From: UBA1206 sp045600105 | Lineage (GTDB): Bacteria > Bacillota > Clostridia > Oscillospirales > CAG-382 | Length of the DNA stretch: 34,741 bases | Direction of reading: 5' to 3' | Assembly (NCBI GenBank): GCA_045600105.1 | Contig: JAZRXG010000023.1 | Span: 1 to 34,741 of the forward strand | Shown here: positions 14,143-23,814 of the stretch, one piece after another | Numbering within the stretch: position 1 is the stretch's first letter | Layout: the number at the start of each line of letters is the position of its first letter | Translations under genes and position numbers: made by a program | Notes under the pieces: model-generated | Databases searched by the model: none | Told to the model about the DNA's origin: nothing | The model's input: only the letters and a program-made list of their open reading frames with translations

Positions 14143-17100
14143 ATGAAAAAATACGTAAAGATCGTCTCTATTGTACTGACGTTCGTTTTGCTGGGAGGGG
14201 TATTCATGCAGACACCGCTTGTTTCGGCTGAAAACGAAAAAATAAAGATCGCCGTTCTGTGCGACAGCGCTCTCGAGGGCTCGGGCGGGGCAGCCGATAC
14301 CGACGTCGAGGCTCTGTGCAAACTGTACACCGACGGCGGCTATGACGTCACGAAGCTGAACGTCAAGGAATTTGCGGACGAAAGCGTGCTTTCGGCTGAA
14401 GCCTTCGACGTCGTGGTGCTTCCTTACGGCGACGCGTTCCCGCTTTCGGGTATCACGAGCTTCAAGAAGTTCGTGGCGAACGGAGGCAAAGTGATAACGC
14501 TCGGCGGCTACGCTTTTTCGAACGTTATCAACGTCGACGGTGAGCTCAATGAGGAAAGCTACGCGCTCTGGCTCACTTCTCCCGATGTATCCGATTCGCA
14601 CTACACGTTTACCCTCGGCACGAGCTCGCTGAAACCCGGCAGCACGTACACGATAAGCGTTGATATGAAATTCGACGGTCTTGCCACCAACGGATACGAA
14701 TACGGCATCGCCTACACGTCCGTCTATCTGTACGGACCCGACGGGCTCAGCTCGTTCAAGGATTTCGCGTTCGGCGAAAACGGCGTTTCCACCGACTGGA
14801 TAACCTATAACTACAAATTCACGACTCCGACGAACTTCACGAAAGCCGACATCAACCTCGGCTTCTACCGTATGTCCGGCGAAGCCGGCTACGATAACCT
14901 GAGCATCGTCGATTCCGAAGGGAACAAGATAGTCAGCTACACGTTCGACGATCAGGAGCTTCCGGGCACGTTCATCAAAACGGCTCCGCAGACTCTTGAA
15001 GCGTCGTTCGTCGAAGGCGTCGCGAACGTCGGTGACTTCGACGTCATCCTCGGCACCGATACCCCCGACTGGGTAGGCGACTACGCGCTCTACGCGCCGT
15101 CCAACATCCCGCTTTTCGACCCCGAGCACGTCTATTCCGACGCCATCGCGTTCCCCGCCGCAAATCAGAACGTCTTTTCGTCAGGCGCCGCCATTGAGGG
15201 CAGGATCGGCGGCTACAGCGCCATCACCGTCATCGGTGAAAACAAGCTTCGCTGGGATCCGCTCATGTACGCGCACGATTCTTCGGGCGAGATCGTCGGC
15301 ACCGTCGGCGCAATCGCTCACATTTTCCCCGACACCAAGGGAACGGGCAGATGGAACGCTGTCTGGGACGACTATGAAGCGACCTCCATCGCGTTCTTCG
15401 GCGTCAACACGGCGGACATCGTCAAAAGCGGCAACGAGGAATTCAGAAAAGGCATGGTGAAGCTCGTCGATGTCCTCGTCAACGACGTTTACACCAAGTA
15501 CGCGCTCAATAAATACGACTGCTATAAGCAGAGCGAGATACCGTCGCTCACCGTTCACACCGCCAACCATTCCGACAAAGCGGTCGAAGGCACCGCGGTG
15601 CTCGATATAATCAACGAGGAAACGGGCAAAACCGTATACACCACCGAAAAGGGCTACAAGATAGCCGCGAGAAAATCCTCTCCCATCATAATGAAATGGG
15701 ACGACCCGACGTTCGACACCGACTTTTACCGTGAACGCGTAACTCTCAAGGATAAAGACGGAAACGTCATCGACGTTTACGAAACGGGCTTTGCCGTCTG
15801 GAACGACGAAGCCGTGAAGAACGGCGTCAATTATACCTATCACGACAACTATATTTTCGTCAAGAACGACGACGGCACCGAGACTCCCGTCATCGCCTCC
15901 GGCGTCGACTGCAGCAGCAACCTTTACATACTTTACGACCAGAACCCGCTCGTGACCTATTACGAGATGATGGAGAGAATGGACGCGGGCATCAATATAT
16001 GCGAATACCTCGGCTCGCTTAACAACGACATCAGCAGCGAATCGTATATGCGCAAGGTCGACCTTGCCGTGTATCTCGCGCAGAAATTCAATCAGATATT
16101 CATGCAGGGCATCGCGATAGGCGCCAACACCGCCGTCACCGATACCGAGCTCAAGACATACGTCAAGACCTGCAAGAGACTTGCCGAACGCTACAAGGAC
16201 GTCCCGGGATTCATCTATTACCCCAACGGCGACCTTGTGTGCGAGCTCAAGGACGGCATGAACGGTCAGTTCAAGGAGTTCATAAAAGCAAAATACGCGT
16301 CGGACGAAGAGCTTCAGAAGGCGTGGAACGACAGCAGGCTGACGCTTGAAAACGTCAAGCTCGAAACGAGCTACGGCGGAGACGACAGGTGGACCAACCT
16401 CAAGATATCGGACTACAACGCGTTCAGAAGCACGCTCGTCGAAAAATGGATCAACGCGCTTTCCGACGCCATCAGGGAAATCGACACCTCGGGCAAACTC
16501 ATCCTCTGCGAGTTTTACAGCTACCCGTTCGCGGGCATAGATATTCCGACCGCTCTCGGAAATACGGATTATTCCAACATCGGCTTCTTCGAGGACGCTT
16601 CCGCCTTCCCGCAGACGCTTTCGTATTCCGACCAGCGCTATATCGGCAAGTCGATGGGCATCGGCGAATACGGCAGACGCACGAACACGCTCATGAACGC
16701 GTCTTCCTCCACCTTCCAGCGCGCCGTATCGCAGGAAGAGGCGACGCGCCACGTCTTCACCGTTTACAATAACGCGGTCACGATGGGCGCCAACCACATC
16801 CAGCTCTGGTGCTGGGCAGACTCTACCGAGTACATCTTCCCGTGGGGCACGCAGTACGCGCTTGACGGTGCGAGACGTCCGCTCTATTACAACGTGAGGA
16901 ACGCGTCGCTGTTCTCGCGTACGTTCGAGCCGGTCTACACGTCGCCCGAGGTCGCTTACCTCACCGCCGACAAAACGCGCCTCAGCGGCAACAACTACGT
17001 CGGACACCACGACGTCGTCCGCGGACTCGATATCCTCGAAAGAACGAATATCGCGCAATATATCACCATCAACGACAGCAACCTCATCATCCCCGACTCG

Positions 17101-18288
17101 GTCAAAGTCATTTTCTACCCGATCTCCTACGACCCGTCCGACGAAGTCATCGAAAAGCTTACGGATTTCGTCAAAAAAGGCGGCGTGCTCTATCTGTCGG
17201 GCGACATTTCCTACGACGAATACCGCGATCACACCAAGACGAACCGTCTCGAGGAGCTCGCGGGCGTCAAATGCGAAAAAGTCAACTTCGACGGCTACAA
17301 CTTCAAGTCCTCCGACAGCCTCACCTATACCGACGGCAAGATAATACGTTCGGGCTCGCCCAACATCAATATCAGCCTCGCGGGTGCCGAAACGGTCTAC
17401 TACGACAACAAGAACAACCCCATCATCACAAAGTATAAGCTCGGCGACGGTCACGTCGTGTTCAGCAGCGACCCGATAGAGCTTTATACCTCCGCGAGAA
17501 CGTCCGCGAAGGACGCCGCGATATACACCTACGTCATGTCGCTGGCAGGCGTCGAGCCGTATACGATCGAAAAAGACGGCGGCATGTTCAAGCTTTCCGA
17601 GCTCACTCTTGCCGACGGCAGCTCGGCGTACAGTATTTTCAACTGCGACAACGGAAACAGCAAAACCATGAGGATCACGGCAAAGGGCAGTGAGATCGAA
17701 TTCAAGGTGCCTGCTTCCACCACCTACATCTTCCGTATGTCCGAAGAAGGCCTTATGGGCATACAGAGCACGGGGTCTGTCGAAGTGAACGGAAAAGAAG
17801 TGGTTTACAACGGCGCGTTTGCCCACGTTTACACCCTTGACGGAAAGACGATAGAGACGTCCAAGCAGATAATCGTCACGCCTCTTGCCGAGGGACAGAT
17901 GAAGATCGCGTCCTCCGCTCTCACCGGCGATATACAGGTACTCGCGGGCGACACCGTGAACGGCATCTTCGTCACTCAGTCCACCATCCTTCCGCTCGTT
18001 GAGAACGGATATATCACGTTCGACGTCACCAAGGACGAGGTCAACAAGATAATCCTCATTTCCGACGGCGACAAGCCGCTCGACTCGATCGAAGCGCTCG
18101 TCACGGGATTCACCTCCCATTCGCTGAACGAGCTCGCGAAGAACGCGGACAGCGAAGACGAAAGCTCGGATGTTTCCGATGAAGAAAAAGACGGTTCTTC
18201 CGCCGTTCTTCCCATCGTCATCATCGGCGGAGTCCTCGCGGTCGGAGCTATCGCGGCGATCGTGATCGTAAAAAAGAAAAAGAAATAA
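14143..18288 (+). CDS. Secreted, membrane-anchored GH42-like clan-A glycosidase
   Basis: The 1381-residue protein has a signal peptide (1-29, ending VSA) and a C-terminal anchor (VLPIVIIGGVLAVGAIAAIV then five Lys) after an acidic Ser/Asp linker, so it is displayed outside the cell. An N-terminal flavodoxin-like domain (30-120) is followed by a jelly-roll-like insertion (about 145-275). The central region (560-900) resembles GH42 beta-galactosidases: VCELKDGMNGQF with candidate acid/base Glu701 is followed by the family-like run FIKAKYASDEELQKAWND, and the candidate nucleophile is Glu842 in MGIGEYGRR. A glutamine-amidotransferase-like trimerisation domain follows (about 930-1060). Its ATG has GGAGG, and the solute-binding lipoprotein gene follows 19 nt later. 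Substrate unknown; the GH42 link is moderate. Confidence 0.72.
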   Translation: MKKYVKIVSIVLTFVLLGGVFMQTPLVSAENEKIKIAVLCDSALEGSGGAADTDVEALCKLYTDGGYDVTKLNVKEFADESVLSAEAFDVVVLPYGDAFPLSGITSFKKFVANGGKVITLGGYAFSNVINVDGELNEESYALWLTSPDVSDSHYTFTLGTSSLKPGSTYTISVDMKFDGLATNGYEYGIAYTSVYLYGPDGLSSFKDFAFGENGVSTDWITYNYKFTTPTNFTKADINLGFYRMSGEAGYDNLSIVDSEGNKIVSYTFDDQELPGTFIKTAPQTLEASFVEGVANVGDFDVILGTDTPDWVGDYALYAPSNIPLFDPEHVYSDAIAFPAANQNVFSSGAAIEGRIGGYSAITVIGENKLRWDPLMYAHDSSGEIVGTVGAIAHIFPDTKGTGRWNAVWDDYEATSIAFFGVNTADIVKSGNEEFRKGMVKLVDVLVNDVYTKYALNKYDCYKQSEIPSLTVHTANHSDKAVEGTAVLDIINEETGKTVYTTEKGYKIAARKSSPIIMKWDDPTFDTDFYRERVTLKDKDGNVIDVYETGFAVWNDEAVKNGVNYTYHDNYIFVKNDDGTETPVIASGVDCSSNLYILYDQNPLVTYYEMMERMDAGINICEYLGSLNNDISSESYMRKVDLAVYLAQKFNQIFMQGIAIGANTAVTDTELKTYVKTCKRLAERYKDVPGFIYYPNGDLVCELKDGMNGQFKEFIKAKYASDEELQKAWNDSRLTLENVKLETSYGGDDRWTNLKISDYNAFRSTLVEKWINALSDAIREIDTSGKLILCEFYSYPFAGIDIPTALGNTDYSNIGFFEDASAFPQTLSYSDQRYIGKSMGIGEYGRRTNTLMNASSSTFQRAVSQEEATRHVFTVYNNAVTMGANHIQLWCWADSTEYIFPWGTQYALDGARRPLYYNVRNASLFSRTFEPVYTSPEVAYLTADKTRLSGNNYVGHHDVVRGLDILERTNIAQYITINDSNLIIPDSVKVIFYPISYDPSDEVIEKLTDFVKKGGVLYLSGDISYDEYRDHTKTNRLEELAGVKCEKVNFDGYNFKSSDSLTYTDGKIIRSGSPNINISLAGAETVYYDNKNNPIITKYKLGDGHVVFSSDPIELYTSARTSAKDAAIYTYVMSLAGVEPYTIEKDGGMFKLSELTLADGSSAYSIFNCDNGNSKTMRITAKGSEIEFKVPASTTYIFRMSEEGLMGIQSTGSVEVNGKEVVYNGAFAHVYTLDGKTIETSKQIIVTPLAEGQMKIASSALTGDIQVLAGDTVNGIFVTQSTILPLVENGYITFDVTKDEVNKIILISDGDKPLDSIEALVTGFTSHSLNELAKNADSEDESSDVSDEEKDGSSAVLPIVIIGGVLAVGAIAAIVIVKKKKK

Positions 18289-18307
18289 AAAACAAGGAGG
18301 AAACTCA

Positions 18308-19879
18308 ATGAAAAAAGCGATATCACTGTCACTTATTCTCTGCGTCCTCATCACCGCCGTCTTCTTCACTTCCTGCGGGAACGAAGAAAACGAGCCTTCG
18401 TCCGCGGTGAGCGAGGGTTCAAAAGCCGAAGAACAGTCCGCACCCTCCGATGTATCGGAAGAAACCTCCGCCGCCTACGTTCCCGACATTTATTCGGGCA
18501 CCGATTATTTCGGCAAAACGTTCACGGTATGGTCCACGACGTGGAACACCAGCGCCTATACCTCCGAGATAATTTTCAACGAAGGCAACTACGACGAAAT
18601 GATCTCCGACGGCGTCAACAACGCCATTCAGGCAAGAAACGACAGAGTCTACGATACTCTCGGCGTCAAGATCGACGAGATATACTACGGCTCGCCGACG
18701 CGTTACGGCAGCGACACCCTCACCTACATCAGAAACTTCATCGATGCCGCTGACCCCGACATCAGCGCGTTCTGCATCTGCCTTTACGACTGCGGTACGC
18801 TCTCGCTCGAAGGCGTGCTTTACGACCTCTATTCGCTTGATAACATCAATCCCGAAAATCCCTGGTGGGAACAGTATTTCAACGAATCCGTCACCATCGA
18901 CAACAAGCTTTATTTCACCATCGGCGACATCGGATTCACCTCGATGGGTCAGACGCCCTGCGTATTCTATAACGCCGACCTCATCGAAGACCTGGGACTC
19001 GAAGACCCCGTGAAGGTCGCCATCGCCGGCAACTGGACTCTCGACAAAGCGCTCGAATACTCCAAAGCCCTCTGCATCGACTCCGCCGACCCCATCGGCA
19101 GGATGGACTATCACGATCAGTACGGCTGGTCGGGTCAGTACGACGACATCTATGCAATGATATACGGCGCGGGCGTGCGCATACTTTCCACAGGCAGCGA
19201 CGGCTATCCCGTCCTCACACTCAACAACGAGACCACGATAGGCACGGTCGACAAGCTCATCGCGCTCATGAACGACGACTCCTATATGTCCGGCAACGAC
19301 TTCTTCAACGAGTCCAACACCCCCATGGAGCTTCTCGTCGACGCGTTCGAGGCGGGAAGATGCATCTTCTATTCCAGCGGTGTTTATATGGCGGCAAGAT
19401 TTGAAATGCCCGACGTATTCGGCATTCTCCCCGTTCCCAAATTCAGCGCGGAGCAGGAACGCTACTACTCGCTGCTCAACACCTGGACCACGAACGCTTA
19501 CTGCATCGGCGCCAACCTCGACAAAGAGGGAGCGGAATTCGCGGCAGCCGTGCTTGACGTGATGGGCTATTATTCCTGGAAAGAATATCCCGATTCCATC
19601 GCAACCAACTACTACGGCGTAATGCTCAAGAACCAGAAACTCGCGCTCGAGGATTCCGAAGCCATGCTCGACCTCATTTTCGAGGCAAGAGGCTGCGAGG
19701 TCGGCTCGATATATCAGATCGGCAAGCTCAACGGCGGCACCAAAGCCGTCAACGACGTGTTCGTTGATATCATCACCAACAACACCTCCGGCGGATTCGC
19801 CTCCAAATACGAATCCTACGCCGACATATTCGAAAACGACGTGAACACCCTCATCGATACCTTCAAAAACGCCGAATAA
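18308..19879 (+). CDS. Extracellular solute-binding lipoprotein (sugar ABC type), orphan
   Basis: The 523-residue protein has a lipoprotein signal with Cys23 in FFTSCGN, then a Ser/Glu-rich linker and a periplasmic-binding-protein-like fold (FTVWSTTWN near the start, DPDISAFCICLYDCGTLSLE, and DVFGILPVPKFS). It resembles family 1 extracellular solute-binding proteins for oligosaccharides. It would sit on the outer face of the membrane and capture fragments released by the upstream GH42-like enzyme, with which it is co-transcribed (GGAGG, 19-nt gap). No permease or ATPase genes follow; the next feature is the multi-hairpin element. It must use a transporter encoded elsewhere or act as a plain glycan-binding protein. 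Confidence 0.87.
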   Translation: MKKAISLSLILCVLITAVFFTSCGNEENEPSSAVSEGSKAEEQSAPSDVSEETSAAYVPDIYSGTDYFGKTFTVWSTTWNTSAYTSEIIFNEGNYDEMISDGVNNAIQARNDRVYDTLGVKIDEIYYGSPTRYGSDTLTYIRNFIDAADPDISAFCICLYDCGTLSLEGVLYDLYSLDNINPENPWWEQYFNESVTIDNKLYFTIGDIGFTSMGQTPCVFYNADLIEDLGLEDPVKVAIAGNWTLDKALEYSKALCIDSADPIGRMDYHDQYGWSGQYDDIYAMIYGAGVRILSTGSDGYPVLTLNNETTIGTVDKLIALMNDDSYMSGNDFFNESNTPMELLVDAFEAGRCIFYSSGVYMAARFEMPDVFGILPVPKFSAEQERYYSLLNTWTTNAYCIGANLDKEGAEFAAAVLDVMGYYSWKEYPDSIATNYYGVMLKNQKLALEDSEAMLDLIFEARGCEVGSIYQIGKLNGGTKAVNDVFVDIITNNTSGGFASKYESYADIFENDVNTLIDTFKNAE

Positions 19880-19955
19880 CCGTTTATTCAAAAAAACCGC
19901 TGTCATTGAAACGGTGTTCTAAAGGACAGTTTCAAAGTACAAATGCCACATAAGC

Positions 19956-20275
19956 GGTGAGTAAGTGCGCACTTATTAAAGAAACAGACTGATAAATCAA
20001 AATATCAGTCTGTTTTTGGTTTTCAGCAGGTGTTTATTTCGACATGGCATTTTAGTGATGTTTGCCCTGACGGGCAAGTGATATTGTTCGCTATGCTCAC
20101 AGTGATGTTTATGCTTCGCAAAAGTGATGTGATGTGTTCCACTCACGCGCCGTCGAGGCGCACATCACTCGCCGCAGGCGAACATCGCGCCGTAAGGTAC
20201 ATCACGTTCCACGCAGTGGAACACATCGTTCGCCGAGTGTCCTTAAGAGCACTCGGCGTGGACGGCGGTTTTTTT
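19956..20275 (+). repeat. Multi-hairpin repeat element, copy B
   Basis: The element begins GGTGAGTAAGTGCGCACTT, then a terminator hairpin (19983-20017), CAGCAGGT (20024-20031), a chain of short hairpins and the end hairpin CGCCGAGTG/CACTCGGCG (20231-20258) followed by GACGGCGG and seven T. Short hairpins include TTGCCC-TGAC-GGGCAA, GCGCC-GTCGA-GGCGC, TCGCC-GCA-GGCGA and GTTCCAC-GCA-GTGGAAC. The linkers are GTGATG in the first half and CATCAC in the second, so the halves can pair to form a long branched structure. The layout matches copy A in the same order but with different linker sequence. No protein is encoded. Confidence 0.72.
19983..20017 (+). terminator. Terminator downstream of the solute-binding protein gene (within element B)
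   Basis: AACAGACTGATA pairs with TATCAGTCTGTT, followed by TTTTTGG. The region between the stop codon at 19879 and 19955 holds only an imperfect GAAAC/GTTTC hairpin and no gene. Confidence 0.8.
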
Positions 20276-20286
20276 GTTGTATATTC

Positions 20287-20315
20287 TTGTAAAATCCGCA
20301 AAGCGATGTTATAAT
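20287..20315 (+). promoter_or_regulatory. Promoter of the DUF4855 lipoprotein gene
   Basis: TTGTAA (20287-20292) and TATAAT (20310-20315) have a 17-bp spacer, starting 12 bp beyond element B. Confidence 0.75.
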
Positions 20316-20348
20316 GTGACCAAAGTAACCGAAACGGAGTGTGACGGA

Positions 20349-23300
20349 ATGAAAAACAAAAAACAGATACTGTCTTTTGCCCTCGCGCTGATAATGGCGC
20401 TGTCGCTCCTTGCCGTCGGATGCGGCGACGAAAATACGGCTTCATCGTCAGCCGACGTGTCGGCCCCCGAAAAGAGCGAAGCGATATCGGTCGAACCGAG
20501 CGAAGAGCCCTCGGCGGAACCGAGCGAAGAACCCTCGTCGGAACCGAGCGAAGAACCCTCGTCGGAACCGAGCGAAGAACCCTCGGCAGAACCGAGCGAA
20601 GAACCCTCGGTCGAACCGAGTGAAGAGCCCTCGGTCGAACCGAGTGAAGAGCCCTCGGCAGAACCGAGCGAAGAACCCTCGGCGGAACCGAGCGAAGAGC
20701 CCTCGGCGGAGCCGAGTGAAGAGCCTTCGGCAGAACCGAGCGAAGAGCCCTCGTCGGAACCGAGTGAAGAGCCCTCGGCGGAACCGAGCGAAGAGCCTTC
20801 GACCGAACCGAGTGAAGAACCCTCGGAAGAGCCAAGCGAAGAACCCTCGGAAGAAACGTCCGAAGAGGAGGGTGAAACTGTTGTGAAAAGAGTAAGCATT
20901 TCCGTCGGAAAACCTTATGAATCGTCAAAGGCGGCGTCCCCGACCTATCCCGACACCTACGGTACGGCACTCACCGACGGTCTGTTCGCCCCGCGTGAGG
21001 GCGTAAGCTATACCGAAAAACGCTGCGTCGGCTATGAAAACGGCAAGTCGCAGTTCACGGTCACCGTCGACCTCGGCAGCGTCGAAAGCGGCGTTACAAG
21101 ATTCGAAGCCGATTTCCTCGCCATGCGCGAAGCGGGCGTCGCTCCTCCTTCGGCGGTAAGCGTCAAATATTCTGACGACAAAACCAACTGGTCGATTTCG
21201 AAGACCTGCAAGATAACCCCGTACGCCGAAAGAACGATGCAGCAGGCGTACTATGAACCCGAATCTCCCGTAAGCTGCCGCTACGTCCGATTCACCATCA
21301 CCGGCGGACACGTCTGGACCTTCCTCGACGAGGTCTCGGTCTACGCTGACCGCGAAGTGCTCGACGAAAAGGCCGCGGCGGGGAAGAGGATCGCCGAGGA
21401 ATACGCAAAAGAAGTCCTTTCGACTGCCGAAAGGGCGGCGCTCCTCAACAAGGTCAAAACGGGCAAGCCCGATAAGACCAAAGAAAAAATAAGAGTCAAA
21501 GCCAATTACACCACGTCCCAAAAAGCCGTAAGCGCCTATTCCGACGTTTCGGCAAAGCTTACCGACGGCAACACCGGCGAAAGGCTCGAGGACGGAACGT
21601 GGGCGGGATACAAAGCGAAGGACGGACTTGAGATCGTCCTCACGCTGAGCGCCAAGCGCAACGATATCGCGGCTTTCGGACTTCACGCCTTCTGCACTCC
21701 CGGCATCGGCGTGGGCTACCCCGACCGCGTGACCGTTTACGTGTCGAACGACAAGACGTCGTGGACGGAGGTCGGCAGGACTTACGCTGTCAAGAGCGGT
21801 CAGGAAACGTTCGAATACCTTCTCGAGCTGCCCTGCACGGTGTCCGCGAAATACGTTAAATTCGTTCTCGCTCCTTCCGACAGCGATATGTTCCTCATCG
21901 ACGAAGCCTCCGTATACTATTACGGCGACGTCGTCACGAGCACTTCGGTATACCCCGAAGTCAAGCTCGAACCCGTCAGCAGCAACGTCTATTGGGACAA
22001 GAGTGAAGCCGATTATTCCAAAGAGATCGACCTCATCAAGGGGCTCGGGCAGCAGATATGCCCGTTTGCGGGTTACTCCGTCGACGACAAGGAAAAGAAC
22101 TCGCCCATAACTCTCGGCGTGCTCACCGACGGCAAGTACGCGCCCAATCAGGATATCCACAACGGATATTATTTCAAATTCTTCGCCGGAGGCGGCAGAA
22201 ACATCTTCTATGACCTCGGCAAGGTATCGACCGTCGAATCGTTTGAAACGGTCTTCGTTTACAGACCTTCGTGGGGCGTTTACGTTCCCAAGAACGTCAG
22301 AGTATTGCTGTCGCTCGACGCGGTGACGTGGTACGAAGCCGCGAGCATCCCGCTCGAGGGCAAGACCGATCCGCAGAGCGTAAAGGGCACGGTGTCCATC
22401 ACCCCCACCGCGGCAAGATTCGTCTGCTTCTCTTTTGAAGTGAACAGCTGGGCGGGCATCGACGAGATCAAAGTCAACGGTACCAAGGCGGTCGCGTCTT
22501 CGACCAAGCTCGTTTCCGAAATGGGTTACAAGACCGCCGACCCGTTCGTGAACGGCACGGCGCTCGGCTGGGCAAACGCTTCTCCCGACCTGCTCGGCGG
22601 CGCCAAGGACGTTTATCTCGCGTACCACGGCAAGAGCACGTCCTGGACTGCCGACGATCTGTATTATGAAATAGCCTATACCGACAAGGACGGCAAGGCG
22701 CTCGACACCATGTTCGACGGCGTTCTGTTCCTTATGTCGGGTGAGTTCCCGTCGGGGCAGGGAGGCGGCACGGGCGGCGTGCTCAACTACAACAAGTCCG
22801 ACGCCGAATGGCTCGTCACCACGCTTTTCAAGAGCGGTCAGAACATCGCGGCTCTTGAGACCGCTGCGGGAAAACTCAAAAAAGAGCTGTCGCTCCCGAG
22901 CGACTACAAGGTCAAATTCTACGTGTCGCTCTATCATCCGAGCGGAAGCAAATTCGGTGATATCGACGGCGACGGCGTTGACGAGACGACTTCCACCAAC
23001 GAGGGCAGAGCAAAGATACTCAACTGGTGGATAGATAAATTCGAAGCCGAGCTTTCGAAACACAGCTACTCCAACATCACCTTCGGTGGCTATTACTGGT
23101 ATAACGAATCCATAAGGACCACCGAAGCCGAGATGGTAAAGGCGGCAGCCGATCACGTTCACGGCTACGACAGACAGATATTCTGGATCCCCTACTTCTC
23201 CGCGTCGGGGATCGCCGACTGGAAGTCGTTCGGATTCGACACCGCCTGCCTGCAGCCCAACTTCGCGTTCCATCTCGAGGTCCCGTCTTCACGCGTCGTG

Positions 23301-23813
23301 GAAGCGTCCGCCATCGCGGACCTACTCGGTATGTCCATCGAGATCGAAATGGATTATCAGGTCGCCGCTGACGAAAGATACAGACTCCATTACTACGAAT
23401 ACCTCAAGCAGGGCGCCAAGCTCGGATTCATGGAGGGCGCGATGCACCTCTACTATATGGGCACGAAGCCGCTCGTCCTCGCAAAATCGTCGTCGCCCGA
23501 CTTAAGGCTCATTTACGACTACACCTATCAGTTCATCAAGGGCACGCTCAAGGTCACGCCCGACCCGATAGACGATATCACGGTGAAGACCAAGGTCAAC
23601 AGCTCCGTTTCGGGCAGCCTCCTCAACAGCGAGGGAGTGCACAAGTTCCTGCTCGTCGATCCTCCCGCTCACGGCACGGTGACCATCGGCAAAGACGGCA
23701 GCTTCGATTACTATCCCGACAAGGATTACAAGGGAAGCGACGTCTTCACGTTCCGCTACTCCGACCTGCTCGATTACTCCGACATCGTTTCCGTGAAAGT
23801 GACGGTGGGCTGA
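20349..23813 (+). CDS. Large cell-surface lipoprotein: Ser/Glu/Pro repeat linker, discoidin-like domains, DUF4855, Ig-like domain
   Basis: The 1154-residue protein has a lipoprotein signal (Cys25 in LAVGCGDE). Residues 50-174 are about 15 copies of an eight-residue EPSEEPSx unit, an extended spacer reaching through the wall. Three discoidin (F5/8 type C-like) carbohydrate-binding modules follow (about 179-332, 379-527, 570-713), then a DUF4855 domain (about 720-1065, with GWANASPDLLGG, FGGYYWYNES and EMDYQ) and a C-terminal Ig-like module (1066-1154, HGTVTIGKDGSFDYYPDKDYKG). DUF4855 has a TIM-barrel-like look and probably handles glycans; no activity is claimed. The ATG at 20349 follows GGAG; the open frame back to 20274 lies in the promoter and is not used. 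The isomerase gene starts 1 nt after its stop. Confidence 0.82.
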   Translation: MKNKKQILSFALALIMALSLLAVGCGDENTASSSADVSAPEKSEAISVEPSEEPSAEPSEEPSSEPSEEPSSEPSEEPSAEPSEEPSVEPSEEPSVEPSEEPSAEPSEEPSAEPSEEPSAEPSEEPSAEPSEEPSSEPSEEPSAEPSEEPSTEPSEEPSEEPSEEPSEETSEEEGETVVKRVSISVGKPYESSKAASPTYPDTYGTALTDGLFAPREGVSYTEKRCVGYENGKSQFTVTVDLGSVESGVTRFEADFLAMREAGVAPPSAVSVKYSDDKTNWSISKTCKITPYAERTMQQAYYEPESPVSCRYVRFTITGGHVWTFLDEVSVYADREVLDEKAAAGKRIAEEYAKEVLSTAERAALLNKVKTGKPDKTKEKIRVKANYTTSQKAVSAYSDVSAKLTDGNTGERLEDGTWAGYKAKDGLEIVLTLSAKRNDIAAFGLHAFCTPGIGVGYPDRVTVYVSNDKTSWTEVGRTYAVKSGQETFEYLLELPCTVSAKYVKFVLAPSDSDMFLIDEASVYYYGDVVTSTSVYPEVKLEPVSSNVYWDKSEADYSKEIDLIKGLGQQICPFAGYSVDDKEKNSPITLGVLTDGKYAPNQDIHNGYYFKFFAGGGRNIFYDLGKVSTVESFETVFVYRPSWGVYVPKNVRVLLSLDAVTWYEAASIPLEGKTDPQSVKGTVSITPTAARFVCFSFEVNSWAGIDEIKVNGTKAVASSTKLVSEMGYKTADPFVNGTALGWANASPDLLGGAKDVYLAYHGKSTSWTADDLYYEIAYTDKDGKALDTMFDGVLFLMSGEFPSGQGGGTGGVLNYNKSDAEWLVTTLFKSGQNIAALETAAGKLKKELSLPSDYKVKFYVSLYHPSGSKFGDIDGDGVDETTSTNEGRAKILNWWIDKFEAELSKHSYSNITFGGYYWYNESIRTTEAEMVKAAADHVHGYDRQIFWIPYFSASGIADWKSFGFDTACLQPNFAFHLEVPSSRVVEASAIADLLGMSIEIEMDYQVAADERYRLHYYEYLKQGAKLGFMEGAMHLYYMGTKPLVLAKSSSPDLRLIYDYTYQFIKGTLKVTPDPIDDITVKTKVNSSVSGSLLNSEGVHKFLLVDPPAHGTVTIGKDGSFDYYPDKDYKGSDVFTFRYSDLLDYSDIVSVKVTVG
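20500..20860 (+). repeat. 24-bp tandem repeats encoding EPSEEPSx
   Basis: About 15 copies of a 24-bp unit differ mainly at the variable codon (Ala, Ser, Val, Thr or Glu) and at synonymous positions such as gag/gaa and agc/agt. The copy number may vary by slippage or recombination, changing spacer length in frame. Confidence 0.85.
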
Positions 23814-23814
23814 T

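Noticed and set aside
15181..18369. A 1062-codon open frame on the minus strand, antisense to the GH42-like gene
   Set aside because: It mirrors the sense gene in a GC-rich codon context, starts inside the downstream gene, has no ribosome binding site or domain, and its translation is compositionally odd (rich in Arg, Asp, Val). The sense frame has a signal peptide, motifs and anchor.
20500..20860. Regular 24-bp repeats considered as a CRISPR array
   Set aside because: The repeats are contiguous with no spacers, keep frame and encode EPSEEPSx.
20925..23273. A 782-codon minus-strand frame antisense to the DUF4855 lipoprotein
   Set aside because: No start signals or recognisable domains; the sense strand has clear lipoprotein, discoidin and DUF4855 features.
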